A stretch of 32,245 bases of DNA from Clostridiales bacterium (GCA_015055535.1 SVIA01000011.1:1-32245); one strand, 5' to 3'. Shown: positions 16,172 to 23,701, counted from the stretch's first letter. Program-made: numbers and translations. Notes: generated from the letters alone by a model not told the origin.

Positions 16172-17482
16172 TTAAATTTTCACTTTATTAATCAATTCTT
16201 TATATTTAACAATTTCAGGTTTTGTTAATATTTTATCTAAATTCGAAGTATAAGAATTTTCATAATCTAAAAAATAATCAAACCCTTTTTTAGTATATGA
16301 AATTACATTATTAAAAATGCCACTAAAACGATTTTCAAAATTGTTTTTATAGTTTTCAAAATTGGCATTTGAAATAATAGTTAAACTACCATTACCAGTA
16401 AATTTACCTGATAAAACAAGTTTTTTAATATAATCATAAGCATAAATACTAGAAGTTTCTATAGTGTTTTTTTCTAATACAAATAAATTTAATAAATAGT
16501 TGTAAAGTTTAGAAATATCATTTATAAATAAAACTACATCTTCCCCATTTTCAACTTGTCTTAAAAGTTTTTCAAACTTAACTTCAATTTCAAGTTTTAA
16601 ATTTTCACCTTTACTATAATTATTGCTTAAAATTTCCACTTTATCTTTAATGTTTGAAAGTTCAAAATAATTTTCAGGCACTTCGTCTATTAAAACAGCT
16701 AAACCTTTCAAGTTATTCTCAGAAGAACTTAATCTATTTAAAATCTTAAAACTTAAAAAATTATCATTTTTATTTAAAAATAAAATTCTTTGTCCTTTTG
16801 CTAAAGGATTTAAAATATCAACAAAATTAAATATTTCATCGTTTTCTTTATAAATATTTAATTTTAATTTATCTTTAGAAAATAATGCTGGTAAATTTGA
16901 AAAATCTATGTTTCTACTAAAATTTTCTGTAAAAGCAACTTCATTTATAGAGTAAATTTCTTTTAAAATTAAAGGTTTTTCACTATCTAAAAATAAATAT
17001 TTCCCTGTTATTTCATCTCCAGATTTTAATTTATAAAATTGTACTTGAGACTTATTTATAAATACTACATTTTCTTTATCTTCTTTATACAATTTAATAA
17101 AAGCTAAAGCATAGTCTAAATTATCATAAGTTTTTATTAATGCTTTAAAATATGTTTCATTTGTTCCTACAATATTAACATCTATACTTTCATTTAAATC
17201 ATTAAAATAGCATTCGTTTAAATTTTTAGGAGTATTTTCAAATATTTTTGAAGGGACAATAACATCCATTAACTGATTAATACTATTAATACTTTTTGGT
17301 GGACGACCTTGTTTTGTTTTTTTAACATAAGGTTTTTCTATTCCATTAACAATATTTGTAATTTTTTCAATAAGTGTTTCTTTTTTTATAGTTGTTGGAG
17401 AATATACGCCTACCTCTCTAGCAATATTTCTTATTTCAAAAATCCCCAATTCTTTCAATTTTTCGACATTTATCTTTTCCAT
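16172..17482 (-). CDS. Rho-like protein with degenerate P-loop (probable inactive Rho paralogue)
   Basis: The 436-aa protein follows the layout of transcription termination factor Rho. Residues about 7-47 form a Rho N-terminal helical domain ('KLKELGIFEIRNIAREVGVYS...TLIEKI'). A basic patch QGRPPKS (about 58-64) resembles an AT-hook, and a cold-shock-like RNA-binding region follows. The ATPase half retains 'AKGQRILFL' (compare KGQRGLIV), 'VLIDEVPE' (compare LIDERPEEV), 'GEDVVLFINDISKLY' (compare KDVVILLDSITRLA) and 'GNGSLTIIS' (compare GGSLTIIAT). Where Rho has the P-loop PPKAGKT, this protein has NKNDNFLS (about 237-244), without the Gly-Lys-Thr. The catalytic Glu and Arg regions are also poor. 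It probably cannot hydrolyse ATP. It may bind RNA or DNA, or modulate true Rho (inference). Its promoter -10 is 6 nt from the ATG and there is no Shine-Dalgarno. Confidence 0.75.
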   Translation of the reverse strand: MEKINVEKLKELGIFEIRNIAREVGVYSPTTIKKETLIEKITNIVNGIEKPYVKKTKQGRPPKSINSINQLMDVIVPSKIFENTPKNLNECYFNDLNESIDVNIVGTNETYFKALIKTYDNLDYALAFIKLYKEDKENVVFINKSQVQFYKLKSGDEITGKYLFLDSEKPLILKEIYSINEVAFTENFSRNIDFSNLPALFSKDKLKLNIYKENDEIFNFVDILNPLAKGQRILFLNKNDNFLSFKILNRLSSSENNLKGLAVLIDEVPENYFELSNIKDKVEILSNNYSKGENLKLEIEVKFEKLLRQVENGEDVVLFINDISKLYNYLLNLFVLEKNTIETSSIYAYDYIKKLVLSGKFTGNGSLTIISNANFENYKNNFENRFSGIFNNVISYTKKGFDYFLDYENSYTSNLDKILTKPEIVKYKELINKVKI

Positions 17483-17488
17483 ATCGTT

Positions 17489-17517
17489 ATTATATAATAT
17501 TTTTTTACAAAAGTAAA
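17489..17517 (-). promoter_or_regulatory. Promoter of the Rho-like gene, candidate leaderless start
   Basis: Minus strand: -35 TTTACT (17512-17517), 17-nt spacer, -10 TATAAT (17489-17494), then 6 nt (AACGAT) and the ATG. The predicted transcription start is the A of the start codon. No Shine-Dalgarno is seen. Confidence 0.6.
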
Positions 17518-17533
17518 GTTTTTTACAAAATAT

Positions 17534-18856
17534 TTACATCATTAAATTTCCATCTAAAGTATCAATAACTCTCAAAATATTTTCTTGTTTTAATGTGTCT
17601 GCATTTATATAAACATAATAAATATAATTGTTGTAGGTACATTTAAACTCATAGCATAAAATTTGTTTATTATATTCTAGCGGTATTATTGCTTTTTTTT
17701 CAGTTTCTATTGTTAACAATTTAGAAATTTTTTCTCTAGCGCTACTTGCAGTTTGCGAAGGCATAGTATTATTTCTTTCTTCTTTATTATAAGCATAACT
17801 TCTGGCTTCCCAACCCATAATTTCTCCAGTTTCACAACTTATTTTAACTTTTATCATTTCTGGATAAACAATTGTATCATTAATAACTGTACATAAATTA
17901 ATATAAGCAATATTATTTAATTTTGTACTCCATACAGCTTTTATATTTTCTAATTCTAACATTTTAGCAAAATCTTCTGCTTTTTGCTCACATTCAGTTA
18001 ATTCTAAATTATCGGCGGTACTTTTTTGATAGCTACTTATTGTTAAAATAATTCCACCACGTTTAGCCACTTGCAAATAATATTCATGACCATTATTTAG
18101 TGTCATATTAAAATTAAATGTTGAAATAGTTCCTTGTGTTTCATCTTTATAATCTATTCTTTTAACATCATAATCTTTAAAAAGTTCTTCTAACATATTG
18201 CTAACTTGTTCCAAATTCCATTCTTCTTTTGTTAATCCTTTAATTTCAGGATACATTACAGAATCTGAAAATGGACCATCATAAATTAATGTTGGATATT
18301 CTAATCCCGTTTCTTGCATAGAAGTAAAAGTAGTATTAATTTGTCCATCTTTTAAATTTGCATCTTTTAAAATGTTATAATTATTTTGTATTTGATAAGC
18401 ATATTCATTTAAAATTTGTTGAATAGATACACACATAACATATAGTTCATTTAAACTAGATAAGTCTGCTTCACTTAAACTTTCACCGTTATTTAATTTA
18501 TCAAATAAATAATAACTAAATCCACCCATTTGATTTATAAATTTTGTGGTTTGTAAAATAGATTCATGATTAACTGGCAATCTACTTAAATTACTTTGAC
18601 CCAAATTACATTGCTCATATAATTTATAATAAAGTTTTTTTAATTGTGTTGAGTCATTACTAACCAAACTTTTACTCAACGTTACTTCAATATCGTTTAC
18701 ATCACTAACCAATTCATATAAATTTCTTTCATATACACTTTGAAGATTTCCACTAACATTAGCTAAATTATTAGTAGTTGTAACAAAACCAACAGTCAAT
18801 AATCCAACTAAAATTGAAAATACTACAACCAAAGCTACAACTTGTCTTGTTTTCAT
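17534..18856 (-). CDS. ypeB: Germination protein YpeB
   Basis: YpeB resides in the spore inner membrane/cortex region and is needed to localise and stabilise the cortex-lytic enzyme SleB. The two are degraded without each other in Bacillus. The 440-aa protein has one N-terminal membrane helix (about 7-29). The conserved YpeB helical region follows ('YERNLYELVSDVNDIEVTLSKSL' near 42-64, 'LSRLPVNHESI', 'MGGFSYYL'), then the signature 'LEYPTLIYDGPFSDS' (about 189-203) and C-terminal PepSY-like repeats that act as peptidase inhibitors in related proteins. An AGGAGG Shine-Dalgarno overlaps the sleB stop codon, so translation is coupled. It is last in the spoIIR-sleB-ypeB unit. Forespore (sigma-G) expression is expected from Bacillus, not shown here. 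Confidence 0.94.
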   Translation of the reverse strand: MKTRQVVALVVVFSILVGLLTVGFVTTTNNLANVSGNLQSVYERNLYELVSDVNDIEVTLSKSLVSNDSTQLKKLYYKLYEQCNLGQSNLSRLPVNHESILQTTKFINQMGGFSYYLFDKLNNGESLSEADLSSLNELYVMCVSIQQILNEYAYQIQNNYNILKDANLKDGQINTTFTSMQETGLEYPTLIYDGPFSDSVMYPEIKGLTKEEWNLEQVSNMLEELFKDYDVKRIDYKDETQGTISTFNFNMTLNNGHEYYLQVAKRGGIILTISSYQKSTADNLELTECEQKAEDFAKMLELENIKAVWSTKLNNIAYINLCTVINDTIVYPEMIKVKISCETGEIMGWEARSYAYNKEERNNTMPSQTASSAREKISKLLTIETEKKAIIPLEYNKQILCYEFKCTYNNYIYYVYINADTLKQENILRVIDTLDGNLMM

Positions 18857-18864
18857 AATTCCTC

Positions 18865-19536
18865 CTATATTGCGAACACATGGTTACCAATAGTAACAAC
18901 AGTCGTTCTTGTAAAAATCCAACTGCTTGTAGCAGTTACGGGATTATAGTAATAAATACTACCATAACTAGGATCCCAACCATTTAATGCGTCCTGTGCG
19001 GCTTGATATGACGTTGAATTTGGTTCTAATTGAAATTGTCCATCGTGAAGTGCTGTAAAAGCCCAAGGCTGATAAATAACCCCTTCTAGAGTGTTTGGAA
19101 AACCAGGATCTTTAACTCTATTTAAAACAACTGCGCCTACCGCTACTTGTCCAGCATAAGGTTCTCCTCTTGCCTCTGAGTGAATTAATTTGGCAAGCAA
19201 ATATAAATCACTATTTGTTTGAGCAGAACTTGATACTCCTAAACTTGCTGTAGTTGTGCTATCTAATACTCCAGTAACATTTAAACCTTTAGCATTTTGA
19301 TAATCTTTTATTGCTAAAATTGTTTTATCGTCATATAGCCCATTAATTTTTCCGTCATAAAAGCCCATATCAAATAGTTTAGCTTGAACAATTCGGGTTT
19401 GCATCATATTGGATGATATATTTAAATTTTTGGTTTGCAAATTTCCCCCAATAAAAGCCGAAAAAGTTATATATGCCATTATAATAACAAAAATTGAGCA
19501 TAAAGATATTATTTTTTTGATGTTCTGTTTTTTCAT
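18865..19536 (-). CDS. sleB: Spore cortex-lytic enzyme SleB
   Basis: SleB is a lytic transglycosylase that cuts muramic-delta-lactam-containing cortex peptidoglycan during germination. The 223-aa protein has an N-terminal membrane/signal segment (about 9-29), a peptidoglycan-binding domain (about 46-100, 'LFDMGFYDGKINGLYDDKTILAIKDYQ'), and the catalytic domain (about 110-223). The catalytic domain carries 'AKLIHSEARGEPYAGQVAVGAVVLNR' with catalytic-type Glu121, then 'YQPWAF' and a C-terminal 'SSWIFTRT' segment. The Shine-Dalgarno AAGAGG is inside the last codons of spoIIR, 3 nt between stop and start regions. Usual SleB is about 250-300 aa, so this is a compact version. Confidence 0.94.
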   Translation of the reverse strand: MKKQNIKKIISLCSIFVIIMAYITFSAFIGGNLQTKNLNISSNMMQTRIVQAKLFDMGFYDGKINGLYDDKTILAIKDYQNAKGLNVTGVLDSTTTASLGVSSSAQTNSDLYLLAKLIHSEARGEPYAGQVAVGAVVLNRVKDPGFPNTLEGVIYQPWAFTALHDGQFQLEPNSTSYQAAQDALNGWDPSYGSIYYYNPVTATSSWIFTRTTVVTIGNHVFAI

Positions 19537-19538
19537 AA

Positions 19539-20084
19539 TTACCTCTTAAAAAATTTATTTATTATTTCTAACACTTTGCTTTTATAAGTAATATTACCAA
19601 AATTTGAACTTTCATACATAAAACAAAGTGGTGGATAAGCAACACACCACCAATTATTTCCTTCTGCTTTACCTAGTTTTATTATAATAGCGTCATATAT
19701 ACCACTTTCTAAGGTAACTCCATTATATGTTCTAGTTGGGAAATATTCACTAGTTAATGTTATGTTGCTTATGTAACCAAATCCATTTTCTAATAAAACA
19801 TTGTTAATATAATTTTCTAAAGTTTTTTCTTTTTCTTTAAAATAATTTTCAATGGTAATTTTACTAGTAAAAGTTTGCGCATCGCTATTAATAAAATTTA
19901 AAACTTCAGATTTTACCAAGTATTTAACTTTCTGATCGTCTTCGTTATTGCTATTTGCTCTAATATGAAGTCTTAAATAATCTGCAGAAGAAATGTTAGA
20001 ACTTTTATTTTTATCAAAGCAAAAACACCCTATTACAAAAACACAAATCAATATACTCAAAAAAATGATACCTAAATTTTTCAT
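19539..20084 (-). CDS. spoIIR: Stage II sporulation protein R
   Basis: SpoIIR is made in the forespore under sigma-F and secreted into the intermembrane space, where it triggers SpoIIGA to process pro-sigma-E in the mother cell. The protein has an N-terminal export helix ('GIIFLSILICVFVIGCFCF') and the conserved 'DYLRLHIRANSNNEDDQKVKYLVK' block. C-terminal signatures are 'YNGVTLESGIYDAIIIKLG' and 'NWWCVAYPPLCF'. The ORF track starts at a TTG (20102); I prefer the ATG at 20084 (181 aa), which begins right at the basic end of the signal segment. Neither start has a good Shine-Dalgarno. It heads a run with sleB and ypeB, an unusual pairing of an early signal with late germination genes. Confidence 0.93.
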   Translation of the reverse strand: MKNLGIIFLSILICVFVIGCFCFDKNKSSNISSADYLRLHIRANSNNEDDQKVKYLVKSEVLNFINSDAQTFTSKITIENYFKEKEKTLENYINNVLLENGFGYISNITLTSEYFPTRTYNGVTLESGIYDAIIIKLGKAEGNNWWCVAYPPLCFMYESSNFGNITYKSKVLEIINKFFKR

Positions 20085-20140
20085 AAACACAATTATTAAC
20101 AAAAATCAAATATTTAAAACATATATTTTAATATTCAAAC

Positions 20141-20166
20141 AAAAAAGTGCCAATAGGCACTTTTTT
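20141..20166. terminator. Terminator after the SipL-like gene
   Basis: Stem AAAAAAGTGCC / GGCACTTTTTT with loop AATA. On the minus strand it directly follows, and touches, the stop codon of the SipL-like gene. It is symmetric, so it could act in both directions. Confidence 0.88.
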
Positions 20167-21685
20167 AATTATTTTGATTTTTAAAATATACAATTTTCTC
20201 GTCGTTTTCTAAAGGTAAATTAATGTTAGGATTTTGTTCTAAAATTTGTTCCGGTTTACATTGTAAACCTTTTGAAATATCCCATAAAGAATTTCCTTTT
20301 TTAGCAAAATAAATTTGAAGACAAGCTTCCTTAGGCGTTAAAAGTTCGCCTTCTGAAATATTTGTTAAAGCCATTTCTTCAAAGGTACTAAAAGCATTAA
20401 GTAAAATACAAAGTTCCAAATCTATGTTTATTTCTTTACCTTTTTTACATTTTACATCAACGTCTTTAATCATTGCACATGCTGTTATTTCATCATCTAA
20501 ATTTAATTCTTCAATGCGATTTTCAATGCTAAACGGAACTTCTACAATAACAGAATTTAGTGTCTCATTTTCATCATCTTCAAGATAAACAACACTAACA
20601 CTAGCCACGCCTTCTAAAATTAATTTATCATTATCAACAAAACTATTAGTAATAGTTACATTTTCTCCACAATAACTAACAGTTTTAATAATTCTAGGCG
20701 CTTCATCATCTATAACAAATTGTCCGTCAATTTTTTCATAAAGAGTTTTTGATAAATTTTTATCCATTACTTTAAAGCTTTCTATATTTAAATTAATTTT
20801 ATTTTTTAAACTATATGCGTCTACAATTACTTCGCTTGTGTAAGGCAATAAATGGGCATAATTAACGTTAATTGGCAAAACCAAGCTTATGCTGTAATCT
20901 TTTTCATTTTGGCTCAATTCAGCCTTAATTTCACAATTGTTTATAAACGCATTAACCATTAACAAGCCATCTTTTTTTATTCCATCTTTTTCTAATTCTT
21001 CTTTAAATTTTATACATTTAGTATAATTACAAAGCTGCTTAACATCGTCATTTGTCTCATAACCTATATTAATACAAACTTCACCTTCAACAGTAAAATA
21101 ATCTGTTCCTAAACTATAATCTAAAATTTTAACATTAGCACATGTAAATAAAATTTTATTAATACTTTTCTTTGTTTCAAAGCTTTCATCTAAATCAAAT
21201 TTTAATTTACCATTAGAAGAAAGAGTATAAAAGTTTACAAAATTACTATTTGTTACAATTTTATCATCTGTATTAACATAATAATTTAATGTATCCGTAA
21301 ATAATCCATCTATATTAGTTTCAATTGTGCTAGAAAGCTTTACTTCATCACTTGTAGAATCAACTTTAAGTTCAATAGTTTCAACATTAAACATTGGGAC
21401 AAAGTTTATGTTAATATTTTCGTTTTCAATTTTATTGCTAAAACCTTCACTTCCAGAAAGAGTAAAAAATTCGCCAAGTTCATTTGTGTAAGTTACACAA
21501 AAACAAACTAAACCATTAAATTTTAGTTCTCCATTTAACGATTCGTAGTTTGTAATAACTGCGCTAGCTTTACTACATAAAATTTTTGCAATATTATTTT
21601 CTGCTTGCAATTCAGTTGATACATTATTTTGAATAGTACCCAATTTTTTCCTATACGTGCTATTAATTAAATTTGTTTGTTCCAT
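20165..21685 (-). CDS. sipL: SPOCS-domain (DUF3794) and LysM protein, SipL-like
   Basis: A 506-aa soluble protein with several SPOCS/DUF3794 units through residues about 30-450 (repeated patterns such as 'ILCSKASAVITNYESLNGELKFNGLVCF', 'VKILDYSLGTDYFTVEGEVCI' and 'SYCGENVTITNSFVDNDKLILEGVA'). The C-terminal LysM domain is at about 455-502 ('YFAKKGNSLWDISKGLQCKPEQIL'). This domain order and length match SipL of Clostridioides difficile, a mother-cell coat morphogenetic protein that binds SpoIVA through its LysM domain. The assignment is by architecture. A related spore coat/envelope SPOCS protein cannot be excluded. The AGGGGG Shine-Dalgarno, 8 nt from the ATG, is paired inside a leader hairpin, implying translational control. 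It is located after veg on the same strand. Confidence 0.82.
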   Translation of the reverse strand: MEQTNLINSTYRKKLGTIQNNVSTELQAENNIAKILCSKASAVITNYESLNGELKFNGLVCFCVTYTNELGEFFTLSGSEGFSNKIENENININFVPMFNVETIELKVDSTSDEVKLSSTIETNIDGLFTDTLNYYVNTDDKIVTNSNFVNFYTLSSNGKLKFDLDESFETKKSINKILFTCANVKILDYSLGTDYFTVEGEVCINIGYETNDDVKQLCNYTKCIKFKEELEKDGIKKDGLLMVNAFINNCEIKAELSQNEKDYSISLVLPINVNYAHLLPYTSEVIVDAYSLKNKINLNIESFKVMDKNLSKTLYEKIDGQFVIDDEAPRIIKTVSYCGENVTITNSFVDNDKLILEGVASVSVVYLEDDENETLNSVIVEVPFSIENRIEELNLDDEITACAMIKDVDVKCKKGKEINIDLELCILLNAFSTFEEMALTNISEGELLTPKEACLQIYFAKKGNSLWDISKGLQCKPEQILEQNPNINLPLENDEKIVYFKNQNN

Positions 21686-21690
21686 TAAAT

Positions 21691-21727
21691 AAACCCCCTA
21701 TAATCTATAATATTTTATAGCGGGTTT
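21691..21727 (-). promoter_or_regulatory. Leader hairpin masking the Shine-Dalgarno of the SipL-like gene
   Basis: In the minus-strand RNA, AAACCCGCTATAA pairs with TTATAGGGGGTTT (13 positions, one mismatch, 11-nt loop). The 3' arm contains the AGGGGG Shine-Dalgarno, and the arm ends 5 nt before the ATG. On the plus strand the same element ends in GGGTTTTTT and looks like a terminator, but no plus-strand gene leads into it. Confidence 0.6.
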
Positions 21728-21789
21728 TTTCGTTTTAGAACTAATTTAAATTTCTTTTATAAAATAACTCTATAATTTTAGTGGTAATC

Positions 21790-22014
21790 TTATAAAAATT
21801 TTACATGACCACATAAAACTTCTGTATAAGAATAAGTTGCTACACCATTTCCATCAATCAAATTAACGGTAAAAACGCTTGGATATAAATTTTCTATAAC
21901 ACCTTCTAATTTTTCAAGTTTTTTTCTACCCCTATTAACAAGCATACTAATATTTTTACCCTTTAATTTATCAATTTGTTCTTTAATTTCACTTAATGTT
22001 AAATTGTTTCTCAT
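21790..22014 (-). CDS. veg: Veg protein (biofilm-linked, DUF1021 family)
   Basis: A small protein conserved in Bacillota, named from the strong vegetative promoter of its Bacillus subtilis gene and linked there to biofilm gene control. The core 'LTLSEIKEQIDKLKGKNISMLVNRGRKKLEKLEGVIENLYPSVF' and the end 'TYSYTEVLCGHVKF' are typical. The ORF track begins at a TTG (22059) at the foot of the upstream terminator. I use the ATG at 22014, giving 74 aa. The ATG has no clear Shine-Dalgarno and sits 8 nt after a -10-like TAATAA. The SipL-like gene follows about 100 bases downstream with no obvious terminator between, so read-through is possible. Confidence 0.9.
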   Translation of the reverse strand: MRNNLTLSEIKEQIDKLKGKNISMLVNRGRKKLEKLEGVIENLYPSVFTVNLIDGNGVATYSYTEVLCGHVKFL

Positions 22015-22022
22015 AAAATAAA

Positions 22023-22050
22023 TTATTACCAATAAAAACTTTTTAAACAA
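22023..22050 (-). promoter_or_regulatory. Putative veg promoter close to the ATG
   Basis: Minus strand: TTGTTT (22045-22050), 16-nt spacer ending in TGG (extended -10), TAATAA (22023-22028), then 8 nt to the ATG. It would leave a leader of only 0-2 nt. Confidence 0.4.
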
Positions 22051-22062
22051 TTTTTTCAAACA

Positions 22063-22089
22063 AAAAAAACTGCAAAAATTGCAGTTTTT
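22063..22089 (-). terminator. Terminator after the zinc-ribbon gene
   Basis: Stem AAAAACTGCAA / TTGCAGTTTTT with loop of three, two bases beyond the stop codon of the zinc-ribbon gene, ending in a run of Ts on the minus strand. Confidence 0.85.
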
Positions 22090-22091
22090 AT

Positions 22092-22589
22092 TTAATCATC
22101 ATCCTCGTCATCATCAAAATCGTCGTCATCATCAAAATCATCATCAAAATCATCTATTTCGTCTATTTCATCCATATCATCTAAATCTGCAACATCTAGA
22201 CCATCTTCATCATCTAAATCGCCAAGATCAAGTTCACTGGTTTCCATTTCTTCATCATCAAGTGAATCTGTAATTGAAGACATTTCACCAATTTCATCCT
22301 CTTCATTCTCTTCATCATCATGTTCTACATACATTCTCCAATTATCGTCAGAATCGTAATCGCCAACTAAACTATCTTCATAGTTTTTTTCTTCAGCACA
22401 AAAAGAGCACATATCTTCAGTATCATTAATATAATTTGCTTTACAAATAGGGCAAATTTGCATTCCCTCTAATTCTGAACCATGTCCAAGACTAGCAATT
22501 TCTGCTTGACAAACCTTACAAAGTTTATCTTTTTTTAAAATGTAATTTAACTCACATCTTGGGCATCTAATGTATTCCACTTTTTCCAT
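22092..22589 (-). CDS. Double zinc-ribbon protein with long acidic tail (unknown function)
   Basis: The 165-aa protein has two predicted zinc-binding units. The first uses C9-x2-C12 and C24-x2-C27 ('CPRC', 'CKVC'); the second uses C46-x2-C49 and C61-x2-C64 ('CPIC', 'CSFC'). From about residue 75 the chain is almost entirely Asp and Glu with some Ser, ending in a 'DDDFDDDEDDD'-type tail, and is likely disordered. The form recalls acidic-tailed RNA polymerase or nucleic-acid-associated proteins, but I see no domain that proves it. GGGAG Shine-Dalgarno. It lies 95 nt after spo0A on the same strand with no strong terminator between, so it may be transcribed with spo0A. No membrane segment. Confidence 0.75.
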   Translation of the reverse strand: MEKVEYIRCPRCELNYILKKDKLCKVCQAEIASLGHGSELEGMQICPICKANYINDTEDMCSFCAEEKNYEDSLVGDYDSDDNWRMYVEHDDEENEEDEIGEMSSITDSLDDEEMETSELDLGDLDDEDGLDVADLDDMDEIDEIDDFDDDFDDDDDFDDDEDDD

Positions 22590-22684
22590 AAAAATATCTC
22601 CCTTTTTTTAAAAGTTCTATCTTGCTTAATTATATATATTTATTATGTAAAAGTCTAGCAATTTATACAAATTTTTATAATTTT

Positions 22685-23446
22685 TTAAACACCCTCTAAA
22701 AGCATTTTATCTGCAACTAAAGCAATAAACTCTCCATTGGTAGGTTTTTCATTATTTGCATAAACTTTAATGCCAAATAAAGTATTAATATTTTCAATTT
22801 TTCCTCTATTCCACGCAACTTCAATAGCGTGCCTAATAGCTCTTTCAACTTTACTTGCACTAGTTTCAAATTTTTCAGCAATAGATGGATATAATTTTTT
22901 AGTAATACTATTAATTATATCAGGATTATCAATAGCCATTTTAATTGCCTCTCTTAAAAATTGATAACCTTTAATATGAGCAGGAATTCCAACAGTTATA
23001 AAAATATTTGTAATTTTTTCTTCTAGATTTCGATTTTTACCAATAACTTGAATATTAGCTTTAGGTTTGTTATCGTTTAAAACATCTAATACTCTACTTT
23101 TTAATACTTCCATGTTAAAAGGTTTAATCATATAATAACTAACGCCTAAATTTAAAGCTTTAGTAATAAAACCTTCTAAACTTAAACTTGAAACAACAAT
23201 AATTTTAGTTTCAATATTTAATGTGTTAATACTTTCTATTAAACTAAACCCATCTACACCAGATAATACTACATCCATAATAATAACATCTGGTTTTTCT
23301 TTTTTAATTTCTTCAAGTGCAATTATACCGTTTGATTTGGCCCCGACAACCTCAAACCCATCACTTGAAAAATTCTCCTTTAGTAATTTTAATGTTTGCT
23401 CGTTTTCATCAATCAACATAATTTTGATGTTTTTGTTTTTTTCCAT
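22685..23446 (-). CDS. spo0A: Stage 0 sporulation protein A, master sporulation regulator
   Basis: Spo0A is the response regulator that starts sporulation after phosphorylation. The start used is the ATG at 23446 (253 aa), preceded by AAAGGAG. The track's longer frame adds 22 residues with no support. The receiver domain has 'IMLIDENEQ' with D13, phospho-acceptor D58 in 'VIIMDVVLSGVDGF', and 'YYMIKPF' with the conserved Lys. After a linker comes the DNA-binding effector domain with the Spo0A signature 'AEKFETSASKVERAIRHAIEVAWNRG', nearly as in Bacillus. A 0A-box-like TGTCGAA lies about 145 nt upstream, suggesting autoregulation. A possible sigma-A promoter TTGAAA...GATAAT with a short 15-nt spacer is in the leader; I could not find a convincing sigma-H site. 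Confidence 0.96.
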   Translation of the reverse strand: MEKNKNIKIMLIDENEQTLKLLKENFSSDGFEVVGAKSNGIIALEEIKKEKPDVIIMDVVLSGVDGFSLIESINTLNIETKIIVVSSLSLEGFITKALNLGVSYYMIKPFNMEVLKSRVLDVLNDNKPKANIQVIGKNRNLEEKITNIFITVGIPAHIKGYQFLREAIKMAIDNPDIINSITKKLYPSIAEKFETSASKVERAIRHAIEVAWNRGKIENINTLFGIKVYANNEKPTNGEFIALVADKMLLEGV

Positions 23447-23590
23447 AAATTTCTCCTTTAAAATAATCTTTTTTCTTCCTGTTCTTTCATTGAACAAAAA
23501 AAATATTATCACAATTTATTTTAATTTTCAAAGAAATAAAAGAAAAAAGTTTGCAATAATATTCTAAAAAAGACGTAAATTATTATAAAA

Positions 23591-23597
23591 TGTCGAA
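23591..23597 (+). promoter_or_regulatory. 0A-box-like site upstream of spo0A
   Basis: TGTCGAA, flanked as AAAATGTCGAAAAT, matches the core Spo0A binding consensus TGNCGAA. It sits about 145 bases upstream of the spo0A start in the otherwise featureless 288-base gap before the lipoprotein gene. A single 7-mer can occur by chance. Confidence 0.35.
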
Positions 23598-23701
23598 AAT
23601 TTTTGGGTATTTACTTTTTTGCTCCAACAATGTATAAATATTAGAATAAATAATTTATTTTAAAATAATTTTCAAATATTTAAAAATAATTATAAAAAAA
23701 C

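Noticed and set aside
17461-17470. 0A-box-like TGTCGAA at the start of the Rho-like gene
   Set aside because: It lies within coding sequence (N-V-E codons) and probably occurs by chance.
22014-22059. TTG start of veg in the ORF track, adding 15 residues
   Set aside because: It lies at the foot of the upstream terminator, and the extra residues do not look like Veg; the ATG at 22014 fits the family.
22079-22273. His-rich 64-aa plus-strand ORF
   Set aside because: It is the complement of the Asp/Glu codon run of the zinc-ribbon gene; the His repeats are a codon artefact.
23223-23567. Plus-strand 114-aa hydrophobic ORF over spo0A
   Set aside because: Antisense to the receiver-domain coding region of spo0A; the hydrophobic look reflects T-rich antisense.
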